From Streptococcus sp. 29892 (GTDB lineage Bacteria; Bacillota; Bacilli; Lactobacillales; Streptococcaceae), in the NCBI RefSeq assembly GCF_032594935.1, contig NZ_CP118734.1:214001-278000 (forward strand): DNA of 64,000 nucleotides, in the 5' to 3' direction. The translations under genes and the position numbers were made by a program. The notes under the pieces are model-generated. The model was given only the letters and a program-made list of their open reading frames with translations. It made no database searches and was not told the DNA's origin. Positions 55,234-64,000 of this stretch are shown here, piece by piece. Numbering within the stretch: position 1 is the stretch's first letter; the number at the start of each line of letters is the position of its first letter.

Positions 55234-58200
55234 ATGCGTAAAATAAAGAAAAAATCATTTGACTGGTATGGAACGAGACAACATTTCTCGATTCGTAAAT
55301 ACCATTTTGGAGCAGCCAGCGTATTGCTTGGTATGTCCTTGGCACTGGGTGCAGGCGGACAAGCAGTAAAAGCGGAAGAGACAGCTGCTTCATCAGAAGC
55401 ACTTATTTCTACAACGGCGACATCTTCAATACAGGCTAGCTCAGAAGTTGCGTTAGCTACAAGTGTTGAGACGGCTGCTACTGAGACAGTAGCGTCTACA
55501 CCAGCACCAGCAGCTACAACTACAGAAGTAGCAGCTACAGAACGTACAGCAACTATCAACTATATCGTTCAGTACCTTCTTGAAGATGGTACTCTTGTTG
55601 ATGCAGTTGTGAAGACAACAACAGTCACAACGACTGATGCCCTTGCAAAAACAACAGTTGAAGTAGTAGCAGAACTACCAGAAGGCTATGAATTGGCTGA
55701 AGGTCAAGTAGAAACAACTTCACAAGAAGTAACAGAAGGTGCTGAAAACCTTGTTACTATCAAAGTTGTTAAGAAAGCTGAAGTAGCTGCAACTACAACA
55801 GCAGCACCAGCAGCAACTACGACAACAACAGAAACAGCAGCACCGGTTGCAATAACTCCTGTAACAGTTGAAGAAGGGAAAGTTGTCCTTGAGCAAAACA
55901 TCTCAGAAGCACAACTCTTGTCAAATGAAGCTTCACGCTTGTATGCAACAACACAAGCTGGTAATGAGGCTTTGAAAGCAGCTGCTGACGCAACACAATT
56001 GGTAGCGACAGATGCAACTGCAGTCTTGAATGACTCACTTGCAACTCTTGAGCAAGTGAATGCTCAGATCGATGCAGTTCGTACAAACGTTGAGGCCTTG
56101 GCAGTTGAATTCCGTAAGTTCTCTACGGATGGTGAAATTTCAGTAGCCTTGTTCGAAGTGGCAGGAACAACAGCTGGTTTGAACAACATCGGTGATGATT
56201 TAGGTACACTTATCAAGACAGATACAACAGTATCAGTTCCAATGACAGATCCAGCAGGTGCAGCAGTAAGCTCACGTGTTCAATCTCCATATGCTCCAAC
56301 AGCAGTAGATGACTACTATACTATGAACTATATGACAGTCAGCTACTACGATGCAATCATGGGGTATAGCCGTTACAAACCAACAGGTGGTACATCTACA
56401 GGTGGCGCTTACTTCCGTACTTCGATCAAGTCAGCAAATGTAGCAGATCCTATCCTTGTCGAATTGGTAGCCAAAGACGGCACGCTTCTTGAGAGCCACT
56501 ACATGACACCAAACGTTTCTAAGGATTTCACATATTTCCAAGCTACATCTGGTGTGAATAAGCCAATGACAGCTACTATCCGAACGGATGTTGCTTCTGA
56601 CACTGTTCTTGGTCAAATCTTTATCCAGTTCGATGATAACACTATCGCGACTGCATCGGATACAAGAAGTCTTCCAAGTACCCTAATCTCTCAACCGTGG
56701 GAATACACAACTTACTACAAGACGACTGCGGATTCTACAAACGAACCCCTTGCGACATATACTATCGTAGGTGTGCCAGGTAACACGGTAACCCCATCTG
56801 GCGTTCGTAAGTTCGGTGGTTATGAGTATGTCAATACAACTACTGAAAATATCCAAGTTAACCAAGTAGCAGGTGCTCCTTATGTAGAACGTACCCGTGC
56901 ACACGTTAATGGTACCTACCACAAGTCTGTTGCGACACCGATGGGAACGGATGGTTCTATCAAGTTGGATCTCTACTTTGCGGATCCTAACTACGCAGGT
57001 ACACCAAACTTTGAAGATACATCAAGTGAAGGCTTTATCAAGATTATTGAAACCCAAACAATGGGCTACACTCAGTCTAATACTACACAAATACTGAGCC
57101 CAGAATTGTTTGACAAATATCCAATCTACTTTATTGATGCCTCAACTGAAGCACCAGTTGGTACAGAAAAGGGACCCGTTCCAGTTAAAGGTACTCGTTT
57201 GACCTCTGCAGATCAAATGGATTTGAGCAAGTTGACAAGTACTGCTCAATACTACCAAATTACCTTCAAGGAAAATGCAGCGGCAGAAGAATTGTCATTT
57301 GCCCGTATTGGTTTAGGTGCCGTAGGTTCAACTAGACAACTCCGTATCGAGTATAACGTTAAGGCAGATGGTGCAGAAACACACGATCAAGCTGATGGTG
57401 AGGTTCGTGTAGCTACATACAAAGGTACATTCATCCCTATCACCCTTCAAAACCAGCCAAACATCATAACTGAAACAACTCACTGGTACCGTCCAGTTAT
57501 CCAAGAAGCCATCATCCGTTACCAAGTTGAAGGTGAGGCAGGATATCTTGAAGAGTCAGCTACCTTGACAGGTAACCCAGGTACAGACATCACTTACTCA
57601 ACTGAAGATACCATTAACAAGTATAAGAAATTGGGTTATGAGCTTGTATCTGACAACTTCACAACAGCCGCTGGTCAAGACTATGACTACGATACAGCTG
57701 TGAAACAAGAATTCCTTGTTGTCATCAAGCCTCTTACCAAAGAAGTTCCAAAGACTGCTGTACCAGGTGAGCCAGTAGATCCAACAGATCCAAACTCACC
57801 AGTATGGCCTGCAACTGTAGAAAACTTGGAAAGAACTCAAGAAGTAACTCGTACAGTTGAGTACAAGTATGATGATGGTACTCCAGTTCGTGTAGATGCT
57901 GCAGGCAATGTCTTGCCAAAAGACTCTACAGAAGGTACGCCACTTGTTAAGACTGAAACAGTAACCTTCACTCGCCCAGCTCAAGTTAACCTTGTAACAG
58001 GTGAAGTAACTTATGGTGAATGGGTAGCTGATACAACAGATACACTCAGCGGAAACCAAATCCCTGCTATCACAGACTACACTGCAACTCGTACAACCCT
58101 TGAAGGTGCAGATGCGCCTATGTCTGAAACAGTTATTCCTAAGAAAGTAGCTGCTACAGATGCGGACATCAACGAGGTTGTTTACTACACACCAAATCCT

Positions 58201-61200
58201 AAGTACGGAGATGTTGTTGTTAACTATGTAAACACAGATGGCAAAGTTATCGCAAATCCTGTTGTAGATACAAACGATGCCCTTGTAGGTACAGACTACT
58301 CTACAGCTGATCAAGTTCCAGAGAAGATTGTTGAAGATGCTACTGGTGATGTTTACTACTACAAAGAAATCAAACCAGAAGATGCAACTAAAGAAACTGG
58401 CACAGTCGTAGAAGGTACAACAGAAGTTACTTATGTTTACGAAAAAGCTGGTGACGTTGTTATCAAGTATGTGGATGTTAACGGTCTTGAATTGCAAGCT
58501 CCAGTTGCGGACACTACAGACGGCAAACCAGGTTCAGACTACAACACAGCTGAAGGTACTGAAAAACCAGCAACTATCACAGCAGGTGGTAAAGTATATG
58601 CTCTTGTTCCAGCAGGTGACTACCCAGTAGGTACAGTAGCAGCAGATAGCAACTTGGCTTCAGGCGCAACTCCAACAGGTACTGTTGAAGCAGGTGTAAC
58701 TAAAGAAGTAACTTACGTTTACCAAGAAGTGAAATCTGACGTTGTAGTTGAGTACTACGATACAGAAGGTAACCCAATTTCAGGTACTGAAACAGGTAAC
58801 GCAACATCTGTAGTGGATACAGAAGATGCTTCAGTTGGTACAGCCTATAATACAGACGATAAGAAACCAGCAACCATCACAGCAGCGGACGGCACAGTTT
58901 ACTACTACAAAGAAGTGAAAGACACTTCTGCACCAACAACTGGTACTGTAGCAGAAACGACTACAACTGTTCAGTATGTTTACGAAAAAGCAGGCTCTGT
59001 CAATGTTAACTATGTAGATGTAAATGGTACTGAAATCGAGGCAGATGTATTGGATGTTGAAAACGGACAACCAGGTTCTAACTACGATACACTTGCGGAC
59101 AACCGTCCAGATACAATTGTTGCAAAAGATGGTAAGACCTACAAACTTGTTCCAGCAGGTGACTACCCAGTAGGTACAGTAGCAGCAGACAGCAACTTGG
59201 CTTCAGGTGATGCTCCAACTGGTGCAGTTGAAGCAGGCGTAACTAAAGAAGTAACTTACGTTTACCAAGAAGTAAAAGGTAACGTTATCGTTAACTACGT
59301 TGATGAAAATGGTAACCCAATCTCTGGTATTACTGATGCAGGTACAGAAACTGCAAGCACAGTTGAAGACACACCAGAAAGCTCAACTGGTACTGAGTAT
59401 AATACGACTGACCTTCGTCCAAACACCATCACAACTGCAGACGGTAAGATCTACAAACTTGTTCCATCTGCTATCCCAGCAAATGAAACTGGTAAGGTTG
59501 TAGAAGGTACGACAGAAGTAACCTATGTGTACGAATTGGTACAGGGTGATGTTGTTGTTCACTATGTAGATACAGAAGGCAACACAATCGCTAAAGATGT
59601 GACAGATACTAAAGTATCTGACACAGGTACAGCTTACGATACAACAGATAACAAACCAGCTAAGATCACAGCAGAAGATGGTACAGTTTACTACATCTTG
59701 CCACAAGATGAAGTGAAGGCTGGTTCAGCTCCTGAAACTGGTAAGGTTGTAGAAGGTACAACAGAAGTTACTTATGTTTACCAAAAAGCTGGTAATGTTG
59801 TTGTTAACTACACATTGGCAGATGGTACAGTTATCAAAGATCCTGTGAATGATGAAACGAACCAAGAACCAGGTTACGACTACAACACAACAGATAACAA
59901 GCCAGAAACCATCACAACAGCTGATGGCAAAGTCTACAAACTTGTTCCAGCAGCAACAATCGGTAACGAAACTGGTGATGTTGAAGCAGGTAAGACTATC
60001 GAAGTAACTTACATCTACGAAGAAGTTAAATCTGACGTCGTTGTAGAATACTACAACACAGCTGGTGAAGAGATTGCAGCAACTGTTGTCGATGAAGATG
60101 ACAAGTCTGTTGGTACAGTCTACAACACAGATGAAGACAACCGTCCAGAAACTATCACAGCAGCGGACGGCACAGTTTACTACTACAAAGAAGTGAAAGA
60201 CACTTCTGCACCAACAACTGGTAAAGTAGCAGAAACGACTACAACTGTTCAATACGTTTATGAACAAGCTGGTAACGTTGTTGTTAACTACATCGCTGAA
60301 GATGGTACTGTAATCAAGCAACCTGTAAACGATGAAACAAACGCTAAGCCAGGTACTGAGTACAGCACAACTGATAACAAACCAACTACTATCACAACAG
60401 AAGACGGTAAGACTTACGAGTTGATCCCAACTGCAACAATTGGTACTGAAGAAGGTACGGTTGAAGCTGGTAAGACAACAGAAGTGACTTATGTCTACAA
60501 AGAAGTGAAAGGTTCAGTCGTTGTTAACTATGTAACAACTGATGGCACAGTTCTTCAAGCGCCTGTGACAGACACACCAGAAACTTCAACAGGTACAGCT
60601 TACGACACAACAGACAACAAACCAACTACTATCACAACAGCAGATGGTAAGACATACAAACTTGTTCCAGCCCTTACTCAAGGTTCTGAAACAGGTGAAG
60701 TTGTTCCAGGTGTAACGGAAGTAACATACGTTTACGAAGAAGTTAAGGGTGATGTTGTTGTTAACTATGTAAACACTGCAGGTGAAGTAATCGCTCCTCA
60801 AGTAGTGGATACGAAGACAACTTCAACAGGTACAGCTTACGATACAACTGATAACAAGCCAGCTAAGATCACAGCAGCAGATGGCACAGTTTACTACTAC
60901 AAAGAAGTAGACGCAACTTCAGCTACTGAAACTGGTAAAGTTGTAGAAGGTACAACTGAAGTAACTTATGTTTACGAGCCAGCAGGTTCTGTAACAGTTA
61001 ACTATGTAACAACTGACGGTACAGTCATCAAATCTCCAGTTAAGGATGAAGAGAACGCTGAACCAGGTAAGACATACTCAACTGAAGACAACAAACCAAC
61101 AACAATCACAACAGAAGACGGCAAGACTTACAAGCTTGTTCCAAACGCAACTACAGGCGAAGAAAACGGAACAATCACTTCTGGTGAAGACAAGCAAGTC

Positions 61201-63837
61201 ACTTACGTTTACGAAGAAGTGAAAGGTTCAGTTGTTGTTAACTATGTAAACACTGCAGGTGAAGTAATCGCTCCTCAAGTAGTGGATACGAAGACAACTT
61301 CAACAGGTACAGCTTACGATACAACTGATAACAAACCAACTACTATCACTACAGAAGATGGTACTACTTACGAGCTTGTTCCAGTTCTTACAAAAGGTTC
61401 AGAAACAGGTAAGGTTGTAGAAGGTGAAACGGTTGTAATTTATGTTTACCGTAAGGTTGTTGCTCCAACTCCAGACGTGAAGACAGGTTCAGTTGTTATC
61501 CGTTATGTTGAAGCAGGTAACGAATCAAACGTTCTGAAAGACCCAGTTCTTGATGAGAATGCTGTTGTAACAGGTACTAAGTACGATACGACTGACGAAG
61601 GTGACAAGCCAGCTGAAATCGTGAAAGACGGCGTTCGTTATGTATTGGTTCCATCTAAGACAACTGCTGTAGATCCAAATGGTAACCCAGTTACTGAAAC
61701 AGGTGAAGTTGCTGAGGGTACAACTGTAGTAACCTACAAGTACCAGAAAGTCGCTAACTGGATCCCACAACTTCCTGTAACTCCAGAGAATCCAACTCCA
61801 GTTAACCCAGTAATCCCTTACCCATTCGATCCAACTAACCCAGATAAGCCAATTGATCCAACAACACCTTACCCAGATGGTGAAGTTCCATCAATTCCAC
61901 ATGTTCCAGGCTACACACCAGTAGATCCTAAGACCAACGAACCATTGAAACCAGTTGATCCAACAGATCCAAGCAAGGGTTATGTGCCACCAACTCCAGA
62001 CGAGTCAGGTATCGACACGCCAATCCCTTACGTTCAAAATGGTAACGTTGTGGTGAACTATGTGACTGAAGATGGTACAGTCATTAAGGCACCTGTTCAA
62101 GACGAAACAAACGCTCCAGCAGGTAAGTCTTATGACACAACTGACAACAAGCCAGCTGAGATTGTTACAGAAGATGGTTCACGTTATGTCTTGATCCCAT
62201 CTAAGACAGTTGGTTCTGAAACAGGTACAGTTGAAGGTGGTAAGACAACTGAGATCACTTATGTGTATAAGAAAGTCGCTAACTGGATCCCACAACTTCC
62301 TGTAACTCCAGAGAATCCAACTCCAGTTAACCCAGTAATCCCTTACCCATTCGATCCAACTAACCCAGATAAGCCAATTGATCCAACAACACCTTACCCA
62401 GATGGTGAAGTTCCATCAATTCCACATGTTCCAGGCTACACACCAGTAGATCCTAAGACCAACGAACCATTGAAACCAGTTGATCCAACAGATCCAAGCA
62501 AGGGTTATGTGCCACCAACTCCAGACGAGTCAGGTATCGACACGCCAATCCCTTACGTTCAAAATGGTAACGTTGTGGTGAACTATGTGACTGAAGATGG
62601 TACAGTCATTAAGGCACCTGTTCAAGACGAAACAAACGCTCCAGCAGGTAAGTCTTATGACACAACTGATAACAAGCCAGCTGAGATTGTTACAGAAGAT
62701 GGTTCACGTTATGTCTTGATCCCATCTAAGACAGTTGGTTCTGAAACAGGTACAGTTGAAGGTGGTAAGACAACTGAGATCACTTATGTGTATAAGAAAG
62801 TCGCTAACTGGATCCCACAACTTCCTGTAACTCCAGAGAATCCAACTCCAGTTAACCCAGTAATCCCTTACCCATTCGATCCAACTAACCCAGATAAGCC
62901 AATTGATCCAACAACACCTTACCCAGATGGTGAAGTTCCATCAATTCCACATGTTCCAGGCTACACACCAGTAGATCCTAAGACCAACGAGCCATTGAAA
63001 CCAGTTGATCCAACAGATCCAAGCAAGGGTTATGTGCCACCAACTCCAGACGAGTCAGGTATCGACACACCAATCCCTTACGTTCAAAATGGTAACGTTG
63101 TGGTGAATTATGTGACTGAAGATGGTACAGTCATTAAGGCACCTGTTCAAGACGAAACAAACGCTCCAGCAGGTAAGTCTTATGACACAACTGACAACAA
63201 GCCAAACACTATCACTACAGAAGATGGTACAACTTATGAGCTTGTTCGTGTGGAAGGTTCAGAAACTGGTACTGTTGTAGGTGGTAAGACTACTGAAGTA
63301 ACTTATGTTTACCGTAAAGTAGGAACACCTGCTAAGAAGGTTGTAACAAACCACGTTGACGAAGACGGTAACCCAATTGCACCGCAAGAAGAGGGAACAA
63401 CACCTAACAAGTCAATCCCAGGATACGAGTTCACAGGTAAGACTGTAACAGATCCAGACGGTAACACAACTCACATCTACCGTAAGAAACCAACGACGCC
63501 AGTAACACCAGTTCTACCAGGTGAGCCAGTAACATCACCTGTAGCACCAGTTGTACCAGGTGAGCCAGTAACATCACCTGTAGCACCAGTTGTACCAGGT
63601 GAGCCAGTAACATCACCTGTAGCACCAGTTGTACCAGGTGAGCCAGTAGCGCCTGCAACACCAGTTGCACCTGCAGTATCTGCTAAACCAGCGGCACCAG
63701 CTACATCTGCTAAGTCAGGTGCGGCACAGTTGCCAAATACAGGTGAGTCAAGTACAGTAGCAGCTTCTGCCTTTGGTGTGGGTATGCTGGTTGCAGCACT
63801 TGCTTTGGCAGGTAAACGTCGTCGTAACGAAGACTAA
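55234..63837 (+). CDS. LPXTG cell-wall-anchored mucin-binding-type repeat adhesin
   Basis: A 2,867-residue surface protein. An FSIRK variant of the YSIRK signal (residues 18-22) with [18 protein letters not shown] precedes likely cleavage after A47. Then come an Ala/Thr/Ser-rich stretch (48-105), a MucBP-like unit (107-181), a helical stretch (about 215-290) and a unique domain of about 500 residues (to about 830). From residue about 992 there are some 17 MucBP-like repeats of 75-100 residues, each opening VVVNYV-type and closing EVTYVY. Three near-identical 175-residue blocks add a Pro-rich linker ([20 protein letters not shown]). A different last unit ([15 protein letters not shown]), 13-residue [13 protein letters not shown] repeats, LPNTG at 2833-2837, a membrane helix and KRRRNED end the protein. 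Sortase A should anchor it. A mucus or host-glycan ligand is inferred from the domain family. Confidence 0.93.
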   Translation: MRKIKKKSFDWYGTRQHFSIRKYHFGAASVLLGMSLALGAGGQAVKAEETAASSEALISTTATSSIQASSEVALATSVETAATETVASTPAPAATTTEVAATERTATINYIVQYLLEDGTLVDAVVKTTTVTTTDALAKTTVEVVAELPEGYELAEGQVETTSQEVTEGAENLVTIKVVKKAEVAATTTAAPAATTTTTETAAPVAITPVTVEEGKVVLEQNISEAQLLSNEASRLYATTQAGNEALKAAADATQLVATDATAVLNDSLATLEQVNAQIDAVRTNVEALAVEFRKFSTDGEISVALFEVAGTTAGLNNIGDDLGTLIKTDTTVSVPMTDPAGAAVSSRVQSPYAPTAVDDYYTMNYMTVSYYDAIMGYSRYKPTGGTSTGGAYFRTSIKSANVADPILVELVAKDGTLLESHYMTPNVSKDFTYFQATSGVNKPMTATIRTDVASDTVLGQIFIQFDDNTIATASDTRSLPSTLISQPWEYTTYYKTTADSTNEPLATYTIVGVPGNTVTPSGVRKFGGYEYVNTTTENIQVNQVAGAPYVERTRAHVNGTYHKSVATPMGTDGSIKLDLYFADPNYAGTPNFEDTSSEGFIKIIETQTMGYTQSNTTQILSPELFDKYPIYFIDASTEAPVGTEKGPVPVKGTRLTSADQMDLSKLTSTAQYYQITFKENAAAEELSFARIGLGAVGSTRQLRIEYNVKADGAETHDQADGEVRVATYKGTFIPITLQNQPNIITETTHWYRPVIQEAIIRYQVEGEAGYLEESATLTGNPGTDITYSTEDTINKYKKLGYELVSDNFTTAAGQDYDYDTAVKQEFLVVIKPLTKEVPKTAVPGEPVDPTDPNSPVWPATVENLERTQEVTRTVEYKYDDGTPVRVDAAGNVLPKDSTEGTPLVKTETVTFTRPAQVNLVTGEVTYGEWVADTTDTLSGNQIPAITDYTATRTTLEGADAPMSETVIPKKVAATDADINEVVYYTPNPKYGDVVVNYVNTDGKVIANPVVDTNDALVGTDYSTADQVPEKIVEDATGDVYYYKEIKPEDATKETGTVVEGTTEVTYVYEKAGDVVIKYVDVNGLELQAPVADTTDGKPGSDYNTAEGTEKPATITAGGKVYALVPAGDYPVGTVAADSNLASGATPTGTVEAGVTKEVTYVYQEVKSDVVVEYYDTEGNPISGTETGNATSVVDTEDASVGTAYNTDDKKPATITAADGTVYYYKEVKDTSAPTTGTVAETTTTVQYVYEKAGSVNVNYVDVNGTEIEADVLDVENGQPGSNYDTLADNRPDTIVAKDGKTYKLVPAGDYPVGTVAADSNLASGDAPTGAVEAGVTKEVTYVYQEVKGNVIVNYVDENGNPISGITDAGTETASTVEDTPESSTGTEYNTTDLRPNTITTADGKIYKLVPSAIPANETGKVVEGTTEVTYVYELVQGDVVVHYVDTEGNTIAKDVTDTKVSDTGTAYDTTDNKPAKITAEDGTVYYILPQDEVKAGSAPETGKVVEGTTEVTYVYQKAGNVVVNYTLADGTVIKDPVNDETNQEPGYDYNTTDNKPETITTADGKVYKLVPAATIGNETGDVEAGKTIEVTYIYEEVKSDVVVEYYNTAGEEIAATVVDEDDKSVGTVYNTDEDNRPETITAADGTVYYYKEVKDTSAPTTGKVAETTTTVQYVYEQAGNVVVNYIAEDGTVIKQPVNDETNAKPGTEYSTTDNKPTTITTEDGKTYELIPTATIGTEEGTVEAGKTTEVTYVYKEVKGSVVVNYVTTDGTVLQAPVTDTPETSTGTAYDTTDNKPTTITTADGKTYKLVPALTQGSETGEVVPGVTEVTYVYEEVKGDVVVNYVNTAGEVIAPQVVDTKTTSTGTAYDTTDNKPAKITAADGTVYYYKEVDATSATETGKVVEGTTEVTYVYEPAGSVTVNYVTTDGTVIKSPVKDEENAEPGKTYSTEDNKPTTITTEDGKTYKLVPNATTGEENGTITSGEDKQVTYVYEEVKGSVVVNYVNTAGEVIAPQVVDTKTTSTGTAYDTTDNKPTTITTEDGTTYELVPVLTKGSETGKVVEGETVVIYVYRKVVAPTPDVKTGSVVIRYVEAGNESNVLKDPVLDENAVVTGTKYDTTDEGDKPAEIVKDGVRYVLVPSKTTAVDPNGNPVTETGEVAEGTTVVTYKYQKVANWIPQLPVTPENPTPVNPVIPYPFDPTNPDKPIDPTTPYPDGEVPSIPHVPGYTPVDPKTNEPLKPVDPTDPSKGYVPPTPDESGIDTPIPYVQNGNVVVNYVTEDGTVIKAPVQDETNAPAGKSYDTTDNKPAEIVTEDGSRYVLIPSKTVGSETGTVEGGKTTEITYVYKKVANWIPQLPVTPENPTPVNPVIPYPFDPTNPDKPIDPTTPYPDGEVPSIPHVPGYTPVDPKTNEPLKPVDPTDPSKGYVPPTPDESGIDTPIPYVQNGNVVVNYVTEDGTVIKAPVQDETNAPAGKSYDTTDNKPAEIVTEDGSRYVLIPSKTVGSETGTVEGGKTTEITYVYKKVANWIPQLPVTPENPTPVNPVIPYPFDPTNPDKPIDPTTPYPDGEVPSIPHVPGYTPVDPKTNEPLKPVDPTDPSKGYVPPTPDESGIDTPIPYVQNGNVVVNYVTEDGTVIKAPVQDETNAPAGKSYDTTDNKPNTITTEDGTTYELVRVEGSETGTVVGGKTTEVTYVYRKVGTPAKKVVTNHVDEDGNPIAPQEEGTTPNKSIPGYEFTGKTVTDPDGNTTHIYRKKPTTPVTPVLPGEPVTSPVAPVVPGEPVTSPVAPVVPGEPVTSPVAPVVPGEPVAPATPVAPAVSAKPAAPATSAKSGAAQLPNTGESSTVAASAFGVGMLVAALALAGKRRRNED
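61756..63201 (+). repeat. 525-bp tandem repeat inside the adhesin gene (2.75 copies)
   Basis: The period is 525 bp (175 codons): the motif AACTGGATCCCACAAC recurs at 61756, 62281 and 62806, and GGTAACGTTGTGGTGAA at 62041, 62566 and (one change) 63091. Only a handful of silent changes separate the copies. The third diverges after about 63198. Confidence 0.95.
63517..63650 (+). repeat. 39-bp tandem repeat in the wall-spanning region
   Basis: CCAGGTGAGCCAGTA recurs at 63517, 63556, 63595 and 63634, giving 13-residue repeats [13 protein letters not shown] next to the LPNTG anchor. The reverse strand stays open because the unit length is a multiple of three. Confidence 0.9.
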
Positions 63838-63889
63838 TTCAGATTTTTTCAAGAGGAATCTTTCTTGATAAAAAGAATATGAATGAAAT

Positions 63890-63917
63890 AAGCAAGGGTT
63901 TAGGCCCTTGCTTTTTT
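63890..63917 (+). terminator. Terminator of the adhesin gene
   Basis: AAGCAAGGG (63890-63898) pairs perfectly with CCCTTGCTT (63905-63913), followed by a T-run. A smaller hairpin TCAAGA/TCTTGA lies just upstream. Nothing further is recognised to base 64000. Confidence 0.85.
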
Positions 63918-64000
63918 GGCTCTTTGTCAACTGTAGTGGGAAGATGTCAGCTAACATTAAGAGAGAACGAAGTCCGTTTTCTCATTTTTGATGTTTAAGG

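Noticed and set aside
57796..58497. Long antisense open frames (for example 233 codons) within the adhesin gene
   Set aside because: They arise from the periodic, Thr/Val-rich repeat composition; no ribosome sites and Cys/Phe/Ser-rich nonsense translations.

Overview
This 64-kb window looks like a chromosomal segment of a low-GC streptococcus, most likely Streptococcus suis or a close relative. Supporting signs are sigma-A promoters with extended -10 boxes, CIRCE, CodY-, Rex- and CcpA-type operators, a mevalonate operon in the streptococcal order (mvaK1-mvaD-mvaK2-fni), YSIRK/LPXTG surface-protein architecture and short RUP-like intergenic repeats. The species name is an inference from gene content; the genus is much safer. 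No tRNA, rRNA, CRISPR array, prophage or complete insertion sequence is visible.

Layout. 0-5.8 kb: the end of a bacteriocin-type ABC system, a glycine riboswitch with an AGCS amino-acid:Na+ symporter, an MscS channel whose mRNA may be leaderless, and a membrane-anchored DUF4352-like protein. 5.9-15.6 kb: gdhA (with CodY-like boxes), pyrD, a CapA-like protein, a Cof-type HAD phosphatase, a three-gene ABC-2 exporter on the minus strand and a PadR-DUF1700-DUF4097 operon with a clear operator. 15.7-22.2 kb: formate/nitrite-type transporter, HerA-like ATPase, Nudix hydrolase, rpmG-rpmF, a DUF4230-like protein, a repeat-rich intergenic region and hisS. 22.2-28.8 kb: divergent adhP and adhE under apparent Rex and CcpA control, a broken HAD phosphatase, and thrC with a CodY-like box. 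28.9-36.2 kb: a compact six-gene transport cluster (two exporter-fold ABC proteins, an ECF S-T-A module and a MATE pump) resembling the siaD-H part of the group A streptococcal haem locus, again with a CodY-like box on its promoter. 36.2-40.7 kb: an AT-rich accessory block (WYL regulator, deoxyribonucleotidase-like HAD, two unknown genes and a PD-(D/E)XK nuclease-family protein). 40.8-41.1 kb: two small-RNA units of the CiaR-controlled csRNA type, sharing a 46-nt identical 3' half. 41.1-47.7 kb: mevalonate/isopentenyl-diphosphate operon, ACT-UPF0210 pair, and a histidine phosphatase. 47.8-54.9 kb: PadR-DUF2812 pair, then hrcA-grpE-dnaK, a DJ-1/PfpI-like gene and dnaJ, interspersed with several hairpin or terminal-inverted-repeat elements. 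55.2-63.8 kb: one 2,867-residue LPXTG surface protein with about 17 MucBP-like repeats and a 525-bp tandem repeat.

The most interesting features are regulatory and repeat structures: the csRNA pair, CIRCE copies flanking the hrcA promoter (one doubling as the upstream terminator), the possible leaderless mscS transcript, CodY-like boxes on three separate promoters, the Rex/cre-controlled ethanol genes, and mobile-looking hairpin repeats that appear to have displaced the dnaJ Shine-Dalgarno. The best candidates for under-described systems are the sia-like ECF cluster and the WYL/nucleotidase/nuclease block. All calls come from reading the sequence by eye; no database search was run.
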